Shown: positions 23,236 to 32,970 of the stretch, piece by piece
Layout of the letters: every line of letters starts with the position of its first letter
Position numbering within the stretch: position 1 is the first letter of the stretch
Assembly (NCBI GenBank): GCA_026018925.1
Contig: JAKSZU010000003.1
Location: 185,597,505-185,661,504, forward strand
Source: Tupaia tana
Lineage: Eukaryota > Chordata > Mammalia > Scandentia > Tupaiidae
Reading direction: 5' to 3'
DNA: 64,000 bases
Translations under genes and position numbers: made by a program
The notes under the pieces: model-generated
Told to the model about the DNA's origin: nothing
The model's input: the letters and a program-made list of their open reading frames with translations, nothing else
The model's database searches: none

Positions 23236-23484
23236 TTTTTTTGTTTGTTTGTTTTGTTTCTTAATTTGCCAGAGGACATGTATGCTTGCCAAAGACAGAA
23301 ACAGAAAACATCCCCTAATGGGGTGTGGTCGGTCACAACCCCTTCTCCTTCATTTCTCCATCCTGTCCGGATTTGGGGCATGCACAGCATGGTGTGTTTG
23401 TCAAGCTGCCAGGGCTTGAAATCAAACCATGCAGTCAGCTATGTGGGGTCTGGCTCCCTTAATCACCAGGCCACGGGGCTGGCC
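23236..23484 (-). mobile_element. Old tRNA-derived SINE, type C
   Basis: Read on minus it begins GGCCAGCCCCGTGGCCTGGTG and has a body parallel to type A (GGATTTGGGGCATGC in plus) but far more diverged. The tail is (TTTG)n in plus. It looks like an ancestor of types A and B. Confidence 0.75.
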
Positions 23485-23596
23485 AAATAATGTGATTTTC
23501 AAATGTTTAGCATGTACTTACAAAATTTGTAGATTACAATCACTTTCCAAATGTAAGTGTGGCAAGTGTTTCAAAGACCACAGAACTGAAAACATA

Positions 23597-23599
<3 letters not shown>

Positions 23600-23636
<37 letters not shown>
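23600..23636 (+). repeat. A-run of 37
   Basis: Second long A-run in the MULE, again without a recognisable retrocopy in front. Confidence 0.8.
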
Positions 23637-23638
<2 letters not shown>

Positions 23639-23838
23639 AGACATCTCCACTATCAAATTATTCATTCCTATGTAGGACTACTATCCCTTCACATATAGCA
23701 CCATGCTTGCCTTCAAGACACACCCCTTCAAAGAAAATAGAAAGAATTGAATAAGCTCAGCAACCTTCTGAGCCAAAGACACTTGCTAATATAGAAATTC
23801 CTCCAGGGTTATAAAACACAATATACAGTCTTCTAAAA

Positions 23839-23843
23839 ATTAA

Positions 23844-23879
<36 letters not shown>

Positions 23880-23880
23880 G
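23839..23880 (+). repeat. (AAAT)n microsatellite
   Basis: Perfect AAAT/ATAA units directly in front of the SINE head at 23,880. Confidence 0.85.
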
Positions 23881-24031
23881 ACCAGTAGATGATGTAGTGG
23901 TTATGTTGCTGGACTCCCACATGGCCAACCATGGTTGTGTCCCAGACCTGATAGCTTGAAATTCATGTCAGGCATGTGTGCAGGCGTGGTGTGGCCATTC
24001 CCTGGGGGGGTAATTTCTCACCTTCCATCTC

Positions 24032-24072
<41 letters not shown>

Positions 24073-24105
24073 ACTCCAGCAAGCAATATATATATATATA
24101 TATAC
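23880..24105 (+). mobile_element. tRNA-derived SINE, diverged, with TC and TA expansions
   Basis: Head GACCAGTAGATGATGTAGTGG, body with TCCCTGGGGGGGTAATTTCTC, then a long (TC)n at 24,030-24,068 and (TA)n at about 24,087-24,104. It lies immediately upstream of the MULE transposase remnant. Confidence 0.8.
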
Positions 24106-24133
24106 ACTCCCTTTCTAACACACAAGTATTCCA

Positions 24134-24850
24134 CTTTGGCTAACGGATTGCATTTTCAAAACCGTCCCCATTGTTACTATCCACAATTTATTCCCTTATT
24201 GTATCTAAAAATTCTAGAATTTATCTGCTCATTTGTGTATTAATTACCAGAAAAGCAAAGCACTTTATAAATGCAAATGCCTACTTGAAGATTTGGTGGA
24301 CTTTACAGAAGGCAGCAGATTACAATTGAATCCCCAACCCATAATGACAGATTTAGAATTAGGTACAATGAAAGTTTTTAAAAGTGAATTTCAAGGTGTT
24401 ACCAATAAATTTTTATTTTTTCAACTCAGCCCAATGCATTTGGCAGAAAATTCAAGTGAGTTGGTCGGCCATGTGATATGGCAACAATGAAAAATTCCAT
24501 TTAAAAATGCATTATTTTTCTGCAGTGGCATTCCTTCCAGATGATAAAATTCCAGGAGCTTTTAATGAATTAAATACACTTTTGCCTGAAGAAGCCAGTG
24601 AAGTCACTATTTTGAAAATAACTATGTCCACGGTAGGGTAAGAAGACATTAATGCAATGGTGTTGCTGCTCAATCGCCAACACTGCTTCTATCAAATTTG
24701 GTGATCTGTGTATGAGTTCATGTGGAATGGATTTCCACACACCCAAAGCAGCACAGAAGCATAACAAAGAAGATGGAAAAATGTCATTGGAAATGCTCAT
24801 GTCAGTGTAGGGCAAGTCAGAATTCCAAAAAGAACAACCAAATAGAAAAT
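24134..24850 (+). pseudogene. MULE transposase core, broken
   Basis: Three frames hold family landmarks in order. LWLTDCIFKTVP (24,134-24,169) matches the DGTFK-type block; its aspartate (24,146-24,148) should be the first catalytic residue. The 24,233-24,490 frame reads LNPQPIMTDLELGTMKVFKSEFQGVTNKFLFFQLS, the TDxE block with the second aspartate at 24,350-24,352. The 24,489-24,642 frame reads FSAVAFLPDDKIPGAFNELNTLLPEEASEV, the FxPxxxVxxAFExL block. IW, VYEFMWNGFPHTQSSTEA and RRWKNVIGNAHVS follow, the W-NG-PRTNN-E-W block. At least two frameshifts and several stops; no function expected. Confidence 0.85.
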
Positions 24851-24883
24851 AAACATAAACGTATTCTCTGAGAGAGCCATGCC

Positions 24884-24920
24884 TGGGGGTGGGGGTGGGG
24901 GGGCAGGGGGGGGGGGTGGG
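24884..24920 (+). repeat. G-rich tract, quadruplex-capable
   Basis: Several runs of five to twelve G separated by single T or CA within 37 bases, just after the transposase remnant. Confidence 0.75.
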
Positions 24921-25059
24921 CAGCTATTCACTGTGATGTAAGACTTTAAATATAGTCAATGATATTGAATGTTACCCAGTTCTTTTGGACTACCTCTGTA
25001 CAATTGCCCATGATTTATCTCAATAGTATACTTTCTTCTCTCCCTTTTTTCTTTTCTTT

Positions 25060-25263
25060 TTAATTAAAATTCTGCCAGAGGGCATGCAAGCTTGCCAGAG
25101 AAACAGACAGAGAGAAAGAGAGAGAGATAGGAAAACACCCCCCTATGGGGCATGGGCACCCTGCAATTCCTTCTCCATTTTTTGAAGATTTGGGGCACAC
25201 AACATGCACCCAGTACATTCTTCAAGTCCAGTTCCCTTAACAACTAGGCCACGGAGCCAGCCC
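25060..25263 (-). mobile_element. Old tRNA-derived SINE, type C
   Basis: Read on minus it starts at GGGCTGGCTCCGTGGCCTAG and has the type C body (GAGGGCATGC...GCTTGCCAGAG in plus). No clear target duplication. Confidence 0.7.
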
Positions 25264-25609
25264 TGTACTACTTCTTCATGCGTTAAATTTTCTTTTTAGT
25301 TTTGCTTTTGTTTTCTTTTTCAGATTTTTTTCCTTACTATTTAAAATTATTGACTTTTTTTTATAGTGTATTGTGTTATGTATTTCATCTTTTCACCATT
25401 TCCCATACTGGAGATGTTAACTGTATGAAGACTTCTAGAGAGTTCTAAGTTGTTTTATGCATTTTTTTGCAACTTTGAGCCTATATTACCACACTTAATT
25501 TTGTGTGTAAGCATTGTGCATATATGTAAAACCACTGAAACTTCCTGAATAAATGAATGATACTTTTTTTTGCATATTTGTGGTTGAGAAAGAAGATTTC
25601 TCAAAATCT

Positions 25610-25809
25610 GGGCCAGCCCCCTAGCATACCAGTGAGGTTCTGAGCAGAAGATGCTGAAACCCACATGGCTGATTAGGGTTTGAGTCCTGGTCCTGTTCAC
25701 TTCAAAGACATGCTGGACACCATGGGCAAACATGCCCAGGACCCTGATGAGATGGAGAACTGAAGAAAAAAGGATTGCATGTGTGACTAGGCACCACTAG
25801 GGCATGGCT

Positions 25810-25863
<54 letters not shown>

Positions 25864-25885
25864 CATGTGCTGTGTTTCTATCTCT
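25610..25885 (+). mobile_element. Old tRNA-derived SINE, type C, with TG expansion
   Basis: GGGCCAGCCCCCTAGCATACC head, GGTTTGAGTCCTGGTCC B-box region, then a diverged body; a (TG)n at 25,814-25,864 replaces the TCTCT block. Confidence 0.7.
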
Positions 25886-26047
25886 CTTATATTAGTATGT
25901 ATCGATGTTTTGGGTGATTAGGTGACTGTATATATCATAGTGATCCATCAGGGTTTTTTGTTAACCTTGTCAAAAGACTTAGGTTGTCAGTCTCAGTATT
26001 GCAAATGATACAGTTATAAAACCAAATACACACAATTATCAATCACA

Positions 26048-26281
26048 GGGGACCAGCAGTTAGCATAATGGCTATGTTGCTGGATCCCACATAGTCGACC
26101 GCGGTTTGCGTCCCGGACCCGGTGGCTTAAAACTCACGCCGGGCGCATGTGCATGTGTGCCCAAGATCCCGAGAGGAGAATGGAGGAGAAGGCATGGCCA
26201 TCCCCCTGGGGGGTGATTTCTCGCTTTCTGTCTGTCTCTCTCTGTCTGGCGAGCGCACACACCCTATAGCAAAAACCTCTA
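26048..26281 (+). mobile_element. tRNA-derived SINE, type A2, almost no A-tail
   Basis: B box GGTTTGCGTCCC and TTAAAAC junction place it in subfamily A2. It ends AAAAACCTCTAAA, and the possible direct repeat AATCACAG is at 26,041-26,048 and 26,283-26,290. Confidence 0.88.
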
Positions 26282-26634
26282 AAATCACAGTAATATGTAT
26301 TTATACATTTTGCTTTTGACCTCTGTTTGTAACTGTTATACTTGTGCAATTATCATGGGTATACTTGAATGTTTATGCTTGCAAAAATACATGTTAATGT
26401 TGCTTATTTTATTATGAAAAGTTGCCTATGAAGTGTTCTGTGGTGTTCTTAAATATTTCTCAAATAAACCCCATTTTAGCAATGTAAATAAATTTCTTTT
26501 AATGAGTTTATTATTTTAATTATTATTTTTATAGAATTATTATTTCCATTATTAACATAGTTTTTTATCTTAGGTAACAGGCTGCCACTCTTATCTTAGA
26601 TCAGGTACCAGAATTATTTAAATATTATTACTAT

Positions 26635-26740
26635 TATTTATTTTTCCAGAATCATTTTTTGGGGATTTTGAGTTTTCAGGATTTTAAACTTTGGAGATTA
26701 TGATCATTCAGGATTATGGCATTTAGGAGTATGATCCAAA
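26635..26740. repeat. Right terminal inverted repeat of the MULE
   Basis: GGATTTTGAG, CAGGATTTTAAAC and CAGGATTATGGC units are the inverted counterpart of the AAATCC units of the left arm. Confidence 0.6.
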
Positions 26741-27737
26741 CTCAATAAAAACAACCAAAGAGTTTAAAGTGGTTAACTTAGAAGAAAGAATCAGGAATGG
26801 AGGAAGACTGGTTTTTGTCACAGGCCATATAGCATTATTTTTTTATTTTTTTTAAGTATTATTTATTTTATTTTCTACTTTTAACATTTTTAATTTATTT
26901 ACATTTCATCACTTTCTTTAAAGTATACATTTCTTTTTCTAACACATATACCATGCATGTCAGCCAAGACAAACACATTACTATATATACATTACCATCA
27001 GCAAGTAGCTTCTCATTTTTTGTCAATTAATCATACTTTTACCAATTTTTTCCTTTGCTTTTCTTCTCCCTCTCTTCCATAGTAATTTTTTTCCACATTT
27101 TATTTATTCACAAAGTATCTTAAAGTATGGACAAAGCTAGAATCTAGTGACAAGTGCATTATAATTTTCTTCTGAAACATTTTTTTCTCTCTCTCCATTC
27201 CCCTTTACTGAAGAGAGGTATAAACTAACTTCTTTGAAAAGAAAAAATTAGGTTAATCTCAATTTGGTCTGTTATTTGCACAAAGTCCCAGAAGAATTCA
27301 ATTTCTGATGCAAGGCGACAGCTACTATTGTATTACCGAACTTACACAAATAACCATTCTGCCACAAAATAAGAATGCTCACAAATATTTTCCCATTGCA
27401 AAGGGGTCAGAAAGGTAGAAAAGTTTATGTTTCAATCAAAAAATTCTTTTTTTGACAAATTGCTGAACCTATCAACAACTCAAAAGAAAACAAAACTCCT
27501 TAAATTTGGAAGACAAAGCATAGAAGAAATTGGTAATGTTTTATAAAAAAGTCATAGAATTCTATTTCATCAGTTCAGTCTCATGTAATCTCTCTTTTGT
27601 TGAATTTACAATGTTACTGCGGTCTGACCTTTTCATTAACATTCAACATTATTACTGATATTTCAGAACTTGTCCCTACCATTAAGTTGGTCTTTTTCTG
27701 GGTAATTTCTTGTTCTCTTATTTGTCTGTCTGTCTTT

Positions 27738-28640
27738 AGTTTTCCTGATATAGCACTCCCTTTCCGAACTTCTTGAAGAGCTGGTCTGGAGTTGGTAAAC
27801 TCTTTCAGGTCTTGTTTATCTGAGAATGTTTTTATCTTTTCGTCCCATGTGAAAGATAATCTTGCCAGTTATAGTATTTTTGGTTGAAACTGTTTTTCAC
27901 TTAACACTTTGAATATATTTTCCCACTCTTTCCCTGCTTGCATTGTTTCTGACAAGAGGTCTGCTGTTGGTCTGATGGGATATCCTTTGTAGATAACTTG
28001 CCATTTCTCTCTTGTCAATCTTAGTATCTTGTCTCTGTCTGTGGTTTTTGTCAGTCTGGCTATGATGTGCCTTGGAGAAGATCTTCTTGGGGTTGATTCT
28101 ATATGGAGTCCTTTGTATTTCTTGGGTTTGGATATTTGAATGCCTCTCTAGGCTTGGAAAGTTTTCTTCTAGGATTTCATGTAATAGATTGTCAATGGCC
28201 TGATTAGCTTCTTCACCTTCTGGGATACTGATTATCTAGATGTTTGGGCATCTAGTAGTAACTAGAACTACTCATAGATTATTCTCATTTGGGGGGGGGG
28301 GGTATTTTTCAGTCTTTTTGGTGAATTTTTCTAGGTCAGAAGTTCTGTCTTCTACATCTGGGATTCAATCTTCTGCATGATCTAATCTGCTTTTAATACT
28401 TTCAAGAGAGGTTTTGATTTCCTATATTACAGCCTTCATCTCTAATAGTTCTGTTTGATTCCTTTTTATGATGTGTATCTCCTCTTTCAGATCATAGAAG
28501 AACTTCCTCACCTCCTGGAACTCATTGTCTCTTTTCTCCTGCATTTTCTGGAGTTTGTTGTCTCCCTTTTCTTGTATATCTGTTAGCTTTGTCACTAGGA
28601 ATATCTAAATTCTTTATCTGACATTTCCACAAGTTCCACT
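27738..28640 (-). pseudogene. HAL1-like ORF1p, decayed
   Basis: The minus strand matches L1-A ORF1 along its length: the MSDKEF region near 28,610, coiled coil near 28,440-28,330, RRM (GYPIRPTAD-type block near 27,985) and C-terminus near 27,745. The start codon and several codons are lost. A G-run at 28,291-28,302 interrupts the coiled-coil/RRM linker. Confidence 0.8.
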
Positions 28641-29464
28641 GTACTGTCTGTGGATGTTGAAGGGCTGTTCTCCCCACTGGGGGAGAGATATTTTCTTGAT
28701 TTCCTGTATTTATTGTGCCTTTGTGGTGGTTTCTGGTCATCTGATGGGTTATATGTTACTTCCTACCTTCTTGAAGTTAATTCTGAGTGTTAGAGGCCTG
28801 GAGAAGGAGATGACTGCAATATTTCTGCAGTTCCGTTTTCCTGATCCTCACCAAGCAACCTGCACTTTTGTCAATGGAACTGGATATTACAAAGGCTTCA
28901 CAGTTTCAAGGGAATAGGTGCTTGTGGGTAGCTACAGGGTTTCAACTAAGAATTCAGAGTTGTGTGGGAGGAGATGAGCCACACTCACTGCAGCTCTGTA
29001 TTTCTCCCAGTTGCTCACTTTGCAGACTGTCTTTTCTGATTTCTGGTCACTTGGTGGTATATTCATGTTTGGCTAATTTGTTAGAGATTTCTGCTACTAT
29101 AAGTTCATATGCTTCACTTTACTATGAGGTACTTCTATGCCTATTTCTCCTCTACTACTGTGTTTTGCAACGTGGTATCCATAGAAAGAAATTTCAATTT
29201 AGATTTATAAATATGAGTTACTCCCTTTCTGTACCAGTTCAATGGGCGTTGAGGTTTACTGTGACCCTAAAAGTATTCAGACATTTCATTATTGTGCACC
29301 TAGACCTGCCTAGACACTCAGTGAGTGAAAGGTGAGAAGCAAGGTTAGAAAGTCAGGTAAAAGAAAGGAAACAAAAGGAAAATGACAAAAAAAAAAGACA
29401 AAATAAAACAATGAAAAGGGAAAAAAATGTAAGAAAATGGAAAAAAAAAAAAAAAAAAAAAAAC

Positions 29465-29566
29465 TATGTGGCAGGACTGGGCCCACCTCAGATGCTCATG
29501 GGTTCTGAAATGAGTGAGAAAAAGGAGAGGTCAGAGACAAGAGACAGTACCTACAGAATTTTAGAA

Positions 29567-29610
<44 letters not shown>

Positions 29611-29611
29611 C

Positions 29612-29646
<35 letters not shown>

Positions 29647-29935
29647 TATATATGAATGAGAAAAATTTCTAGAGAAAGGGAGAAGTAGAGACAGAGACAG
29701 AAAGAAGACAGACACCATCCTACCTGGTTTTTCGCTGAGTGTAGGGCTGAAAAAAGAGCTTTAGGGCAGAGGCTTTCTGGTTAAAGGGCCAGGGTAGGCC
29801 CATGTCAGATGCACATGGATTCAGGCTTTTTACTGGATGTAGAACCAGAAGGAGAGGTTTAGGGCAGAGACTATCCAGTTAAAGGGACAGGGCTAGACCC
29901 ACCTCAGATGCATATGGATCCTGGCTTTTTTCCTT
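29465..29935 (-). repeat. Tandem ~98-bp units of the 5' region
   Basis: TTAGGGCAGAG recurs at 29,761 and 29,859, spaced 98 bases, with matching flanks (GGTTAAAGGGCCAGG against AGTTAAAGGGACAGG; GATGCACATGGAT against GATGCATATGGAT). A third, partial unit begins near 29,468 (GGCCCACCTCAGATGCTCATGG). Tandem promoter monomers of this kind are known from the 5' UTR of rodent L1. Confidence 0.6.
29570..29652. repeat. (TA)n(CA)n microsatellite
   Basis: Alternating TA, then CA units, interrupting the first 5' tandem unit. Confidence 0.9.
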
Positions 29936-29940
29936 ATTTA

Positions 29941-30087
29941 CTACTTTCTTAAAAAATTCTTGCTCACCAGAGAGAGACAGAGAGAAAGAGAGGAAAAGTG
30001 AGAAAGTAAACTGTCAGGTACAGGACTCGAACTGGTCAGCCATAGGGTAGTCCAGCGCCTTAACCACCAAATCACATGCTGGCCCTT
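29941..30087 (-). mobile_element. tRNA-derived SINE, short type B, 3'-shortened
   Basis: Read on minus it starts GGGCCAGCATGTGATTTGG, has B box GTTCGAGTCC, and ends in the TCTCTCTGGT-type body with hardly any tail. Confidence 0.75.
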
Positions 30088-30104
30088 GACTTTCATAAAA
30101 CTAT

Positions 30105-30960
30105 GAATATGTGATTACTTTGAAAAGCAAAACAAAGTAAAACATTTGGCTATATAGAAGCAATTCCACATATATACCAAAAAAAAAAAGGAAAGCATAA
30201 ACTCAAGAGGATACACCCATGTTCATAGCAGCATTATTTTATTTATTTACTTACTTACTTACTTATTTATAGAGAGATTTTTGCTATAGGGTGCATGCAC
30301 TCGCCAGAGAGACAGAGGGTATGGCCATTCTGCATTCCTTCTCCTCCTATCTCCTCTTGGGGTCTTGGGCATGCACCTTCATGTGCCCAGCATGAGTTTT
30401 AAGCCACCAGGTCTGGGACTCAAACTGCAGCCGACTACATGGGAGTCCAGTAACATAACCATTTCACCATCTGCTGTTTACCACAGCAGCATTATGTACA
30501 ACAGCTAAAAGTGGAAACAACCCATATATCCATCAACAGATCAATGAACAAACAAAATGTAACATATAAATAAAACAAAATATTATTCAACCTTAAAAAG
30601 GAAGGAAATTCCAATACACGCTACAACATGAATGACCTTAAAGATTTTACACTAAGTGAAATAAGCCATATAAAAGGATGACTATTATATGATTTCACTT
30701 ATAGGAAGTACCTAGAGTAGTCAAATTCCTAGATGCAGAAAGCAGAATGGTGACTACTAGGGGTTGGGAGTAGGAGAGAAGTATGAGTTATTATTTAATG
30801 AGTTTCTGTTAGGGAGGATGAAAATGGTGCTGATGAATGTACAACACATAATACCACTGAACTATGCACTTAAAATGGTTAAATGGTAAATTTATGTTAT
30901 GCATATTTTATCACAATTACAATAAATTTTTTAAAGTGCTGCAAAAAAAAATAGTTTTAC
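30105..30960 (+). mobile_element. Old L1 3' end (L1M type), split by a SINE
   Basis: The left part 30,110-30,238 and right part 30,482-30,945 together follow an L1 ORF2 C-terminus and 3' UTR ('catgttcatagcagcattat', 'acaacccatatatccatcaacagatc', 'ctaagtgaaataagcca', 'atgcacttaaaatggttaaatgg'). It is older than L1-A to -C. Confidence 0.85.
30239..30481 (-). mobile_element. tRNA-derived SINE, type A
   Basis: Minus copy inserted into the old L1; direct repeats CATAGCAGCATTAT (30,221-30,234) and CACAGCAGCATTAT (30,482-30,495). The tail has become (TTAC)n. It combines the A1 B box (GACTCAAAC in reverse) with the TTTTAAGCC junction of A2. Confidence 0.85.
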
Positions 30961-32066
30961 TATGAAGGGAAAGAAAGGTATTGAATGGTTCATGAAGAAA
31001 ATCACAGTGTTAAGGACTGTCCTTTGTTTGGCTGCATTCTTTACTTCTTTTTTTGTTTGTTGGTTTCCTTCATTTTTTAAGAGAGAAGATTTTAGTATAC
31101 TTATAATCTAAGAGAAAATAACCAATATAGATCTCAGATTTGACACTAAGGGGAGTATAGTTGGTAGATAAGTGTCTGCTAAAGGAGCTTTCTAGCCGAG
31201 CAAGTGGGACTTGCCTGCACTGGCTATGTTAGACCGTTTGAGTTGAGTTGAGTTGTCACAGACCAAAACCATGGCTCCTTTCCATTCTTAAAAGCCTTAT
31301 AAAATCAATCATACATGCCTCAAAAACTCCTATTGGGTAAAATATGTTAACTAACAGAAACATTCACCAATCATTTACCATTCACTCATTTACTAATCAA
31401 TCCACTTGGTAAGCTAGTTGGATGAAAGAGCCTTTTTATATATATCGTATGATCAAAATATCAAATCTTGATTATATTTCATTGTTATTTCTCAAAACAG
31501 TGGATTATAAGTACTTCCTTAATTTTCTAGGATGGTTTGAAGATCAAACTCTCTTGCTATCACAAAAAAAGAACCAATTTTTAATTATTTTGGCTCTAGG
31601 CTTCTAGAGTTGTTAGAGTCTATTGTGAAGGAACAGCAGAGTTGGTTTGGGGGTTGAGAAGGCAGAACAAGAAAAGGAAAAAAGAGTGTCTCTAAGAAAA
31701 ATCTGAAGAGAGATGATTTCCCCTAGACTAAAAAGAGCTTAGAAGCCTTAGTGAATCCCACTCAATCCTCACCTAGTTAGTCCATTGTCTTTGCCCCATC
31801 CATGAGTGTACATAAGCTCCGAGAGGAGAAAGCTATATGTTGTACAGTAGAAAGAAAAACCTCATACCTGTGTTTAGATCATGTAGAGAGGAAGACTGAA
31901 TATCACACCTGGAGACCTGGTGTGACAGAAGTGATATCCCCATTACCTAGGTTGAAATACTGCGCTAATATGAAACAATCTCAATAAAATTTTATGTACT
32001 TTGCAAAATGTGGTATTGCTCATTTAGGAAAAGAAAAACAATTTTGGCATATATAAAACTAACTGG
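30961..32066. other. Single-copy DNA
   Basis: No gene or repeat is identified. A (GAGTT)n of three to four units lies at about 31,239-31,255. Confidence 0.35.
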
Positions 32067-32697
32067 GGGCCAGCAAGTGGCTTGGTGGTTAAGGCACTGG
32101 ACTCCCACATGGCTGACCACGATTTGAGTCCCAGACCTAGCAGCTTGAAAATCATGCTGGGAACAAATAGAGGGGCATGACATTAGTGGGACACAGATAT
32201 GGTTTATTACCTGTTGATGATGACATGTATAGTATTCTCAACTGGATTGGTCTGAGAAGTATTTCATGTTGGGCAAAGTCTTTTTACAAGCAAAATGAGA
32301 AATAGTGATTGATTGGTATAAAAAAATTGGAGTAATAATAATAATGATTGGGAAAAACAATGAAAAGATATTGAATGACGAAGTGGGGATTTTAATGTCT
32401 CTGTATTGACTGATATGCGTGGCATCCTCTCTGGAAAAAGAAATGTAATACACTATAAAGTTATATGCAATTCAATGTAATATAAACAAGATTATGATGA
32501 TAATAAATTTTTAAAAAATCACACTGGGTGTGTGTGCATGAGTGGCCAAAATCCCAGGAGGAGAATGGAGAAGAAGGGATTGTGGTATAGCCATCCCCTG
32601 TGGTGGGAGGGGGGGTGATTGTTCACTTTCCCTCTCACTGTCTGTCTCCCACCAGCAAGAGTACCCACCATATGGAAAAATCATAAAAAAAAAAAAA
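32067..32697 (+). mobile_element. tRNA-derived SINE split by an L1 3' fragment
   Basis: The head (GGGGGCCAGCAAGTGGCTTGG) runs to about 32,160, and the body resumes at about 32,519 (ATCACACTGGGTGTG) to 32,697. The insertion point is the head/body junction AAAA-TCA, the same place as in the split SINE at 14.8 kb. Confidence 0.8.
32161..32518 (+). mobile_element. L1 3' UTR, 5'-truncated, inside a SINE
   Basis: 'ggacacagatatggtttattacctgttgatgatgacatgtatagtattctcaac' matches L1-A at 15,747-15,800. The flanking repeat AAAATCATGCTGGG (about 32,147-32,160) and AAAATCACACTGGG (about 32,516-32,529) is the target duplication. Confidence 0.8.
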
Positions 32698-32713
32698 TTA
32701 AAAACCTAGCTGA

Positions 32714-32961
32714 ATTTTTTTTTAAAGAGAGATTTTTGCTACAGGGCTCATGTGCTTGCCAGAGAAACACAGAAAGACAGAAAGCAAGAAATCACCCCCT
32801 AGTGGGCATGGCCACACCGTTAATACTTCTCCATTCTCCTCAGGATCTTGGGCACACCTGCACACATGCCCAGTGTGTTTTTAGCCACCGGGTCCGAGAC
32901 TTGAACCACAATCGACTACGTGGGAGTCCAGCGACATAACCATTATGCCATCTGTTGGTCC
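32714..32961 (-). mobile_element. tRNA-derived SINE, type A
   Basis: Minus copy; direct repeats CCTAGCTGA (32,705-32,713) and CCTAACTGA (32,962-32,970). Confidence 0.88.
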
Positions 32962-32970
32962 CCTAACTGA

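Larger units (their letters stand above)
22755..26740 (+). mobile_element. MULE (MuDR-type) DNA transposon, fossil
   Basis: Two degenerate arms of AAATCC-rich sequence face each other: about 22,755-22,960 and, inverted, about 26,635-26,740. The outer parts align (left 'aatatccaaagagcaaaatcc', right read on minus 'ataatctccaaagtttaaaatcc'). Between them lies a broken transposase core at 24,134-24,850. The roughly 4 kb contain SINEs at 23,236, 23,880, 25,060, 25,610 and 26,048 plus two long A-runs, so it is old. The described mammalian MuDR family is Ricksha; I cannot tell whether this belongs to it. Exact ends and target duplication are not resolved. Confidence 0.75.
26840..29935 (-). mobile_element. 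HAL1-like element (half-L1) with 5' tandem units
   Basis: Read on the minus strand: tandem units at about 29,935-29,465, 5' UTR to about 28,640, ORF1 28,640-27,738, the first ~60 bases of ORF2 (27,700-27,640), then a direct jump to a long 3' UTR ending near 26,850. About 3.5 kb of ORF2 are absent. The copy at 61,780-64,000 has the same jump, so the deletion was inherited, not local. Half-L1 elements of this design are known in mammals as HAL1. Confidence 0.8.
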
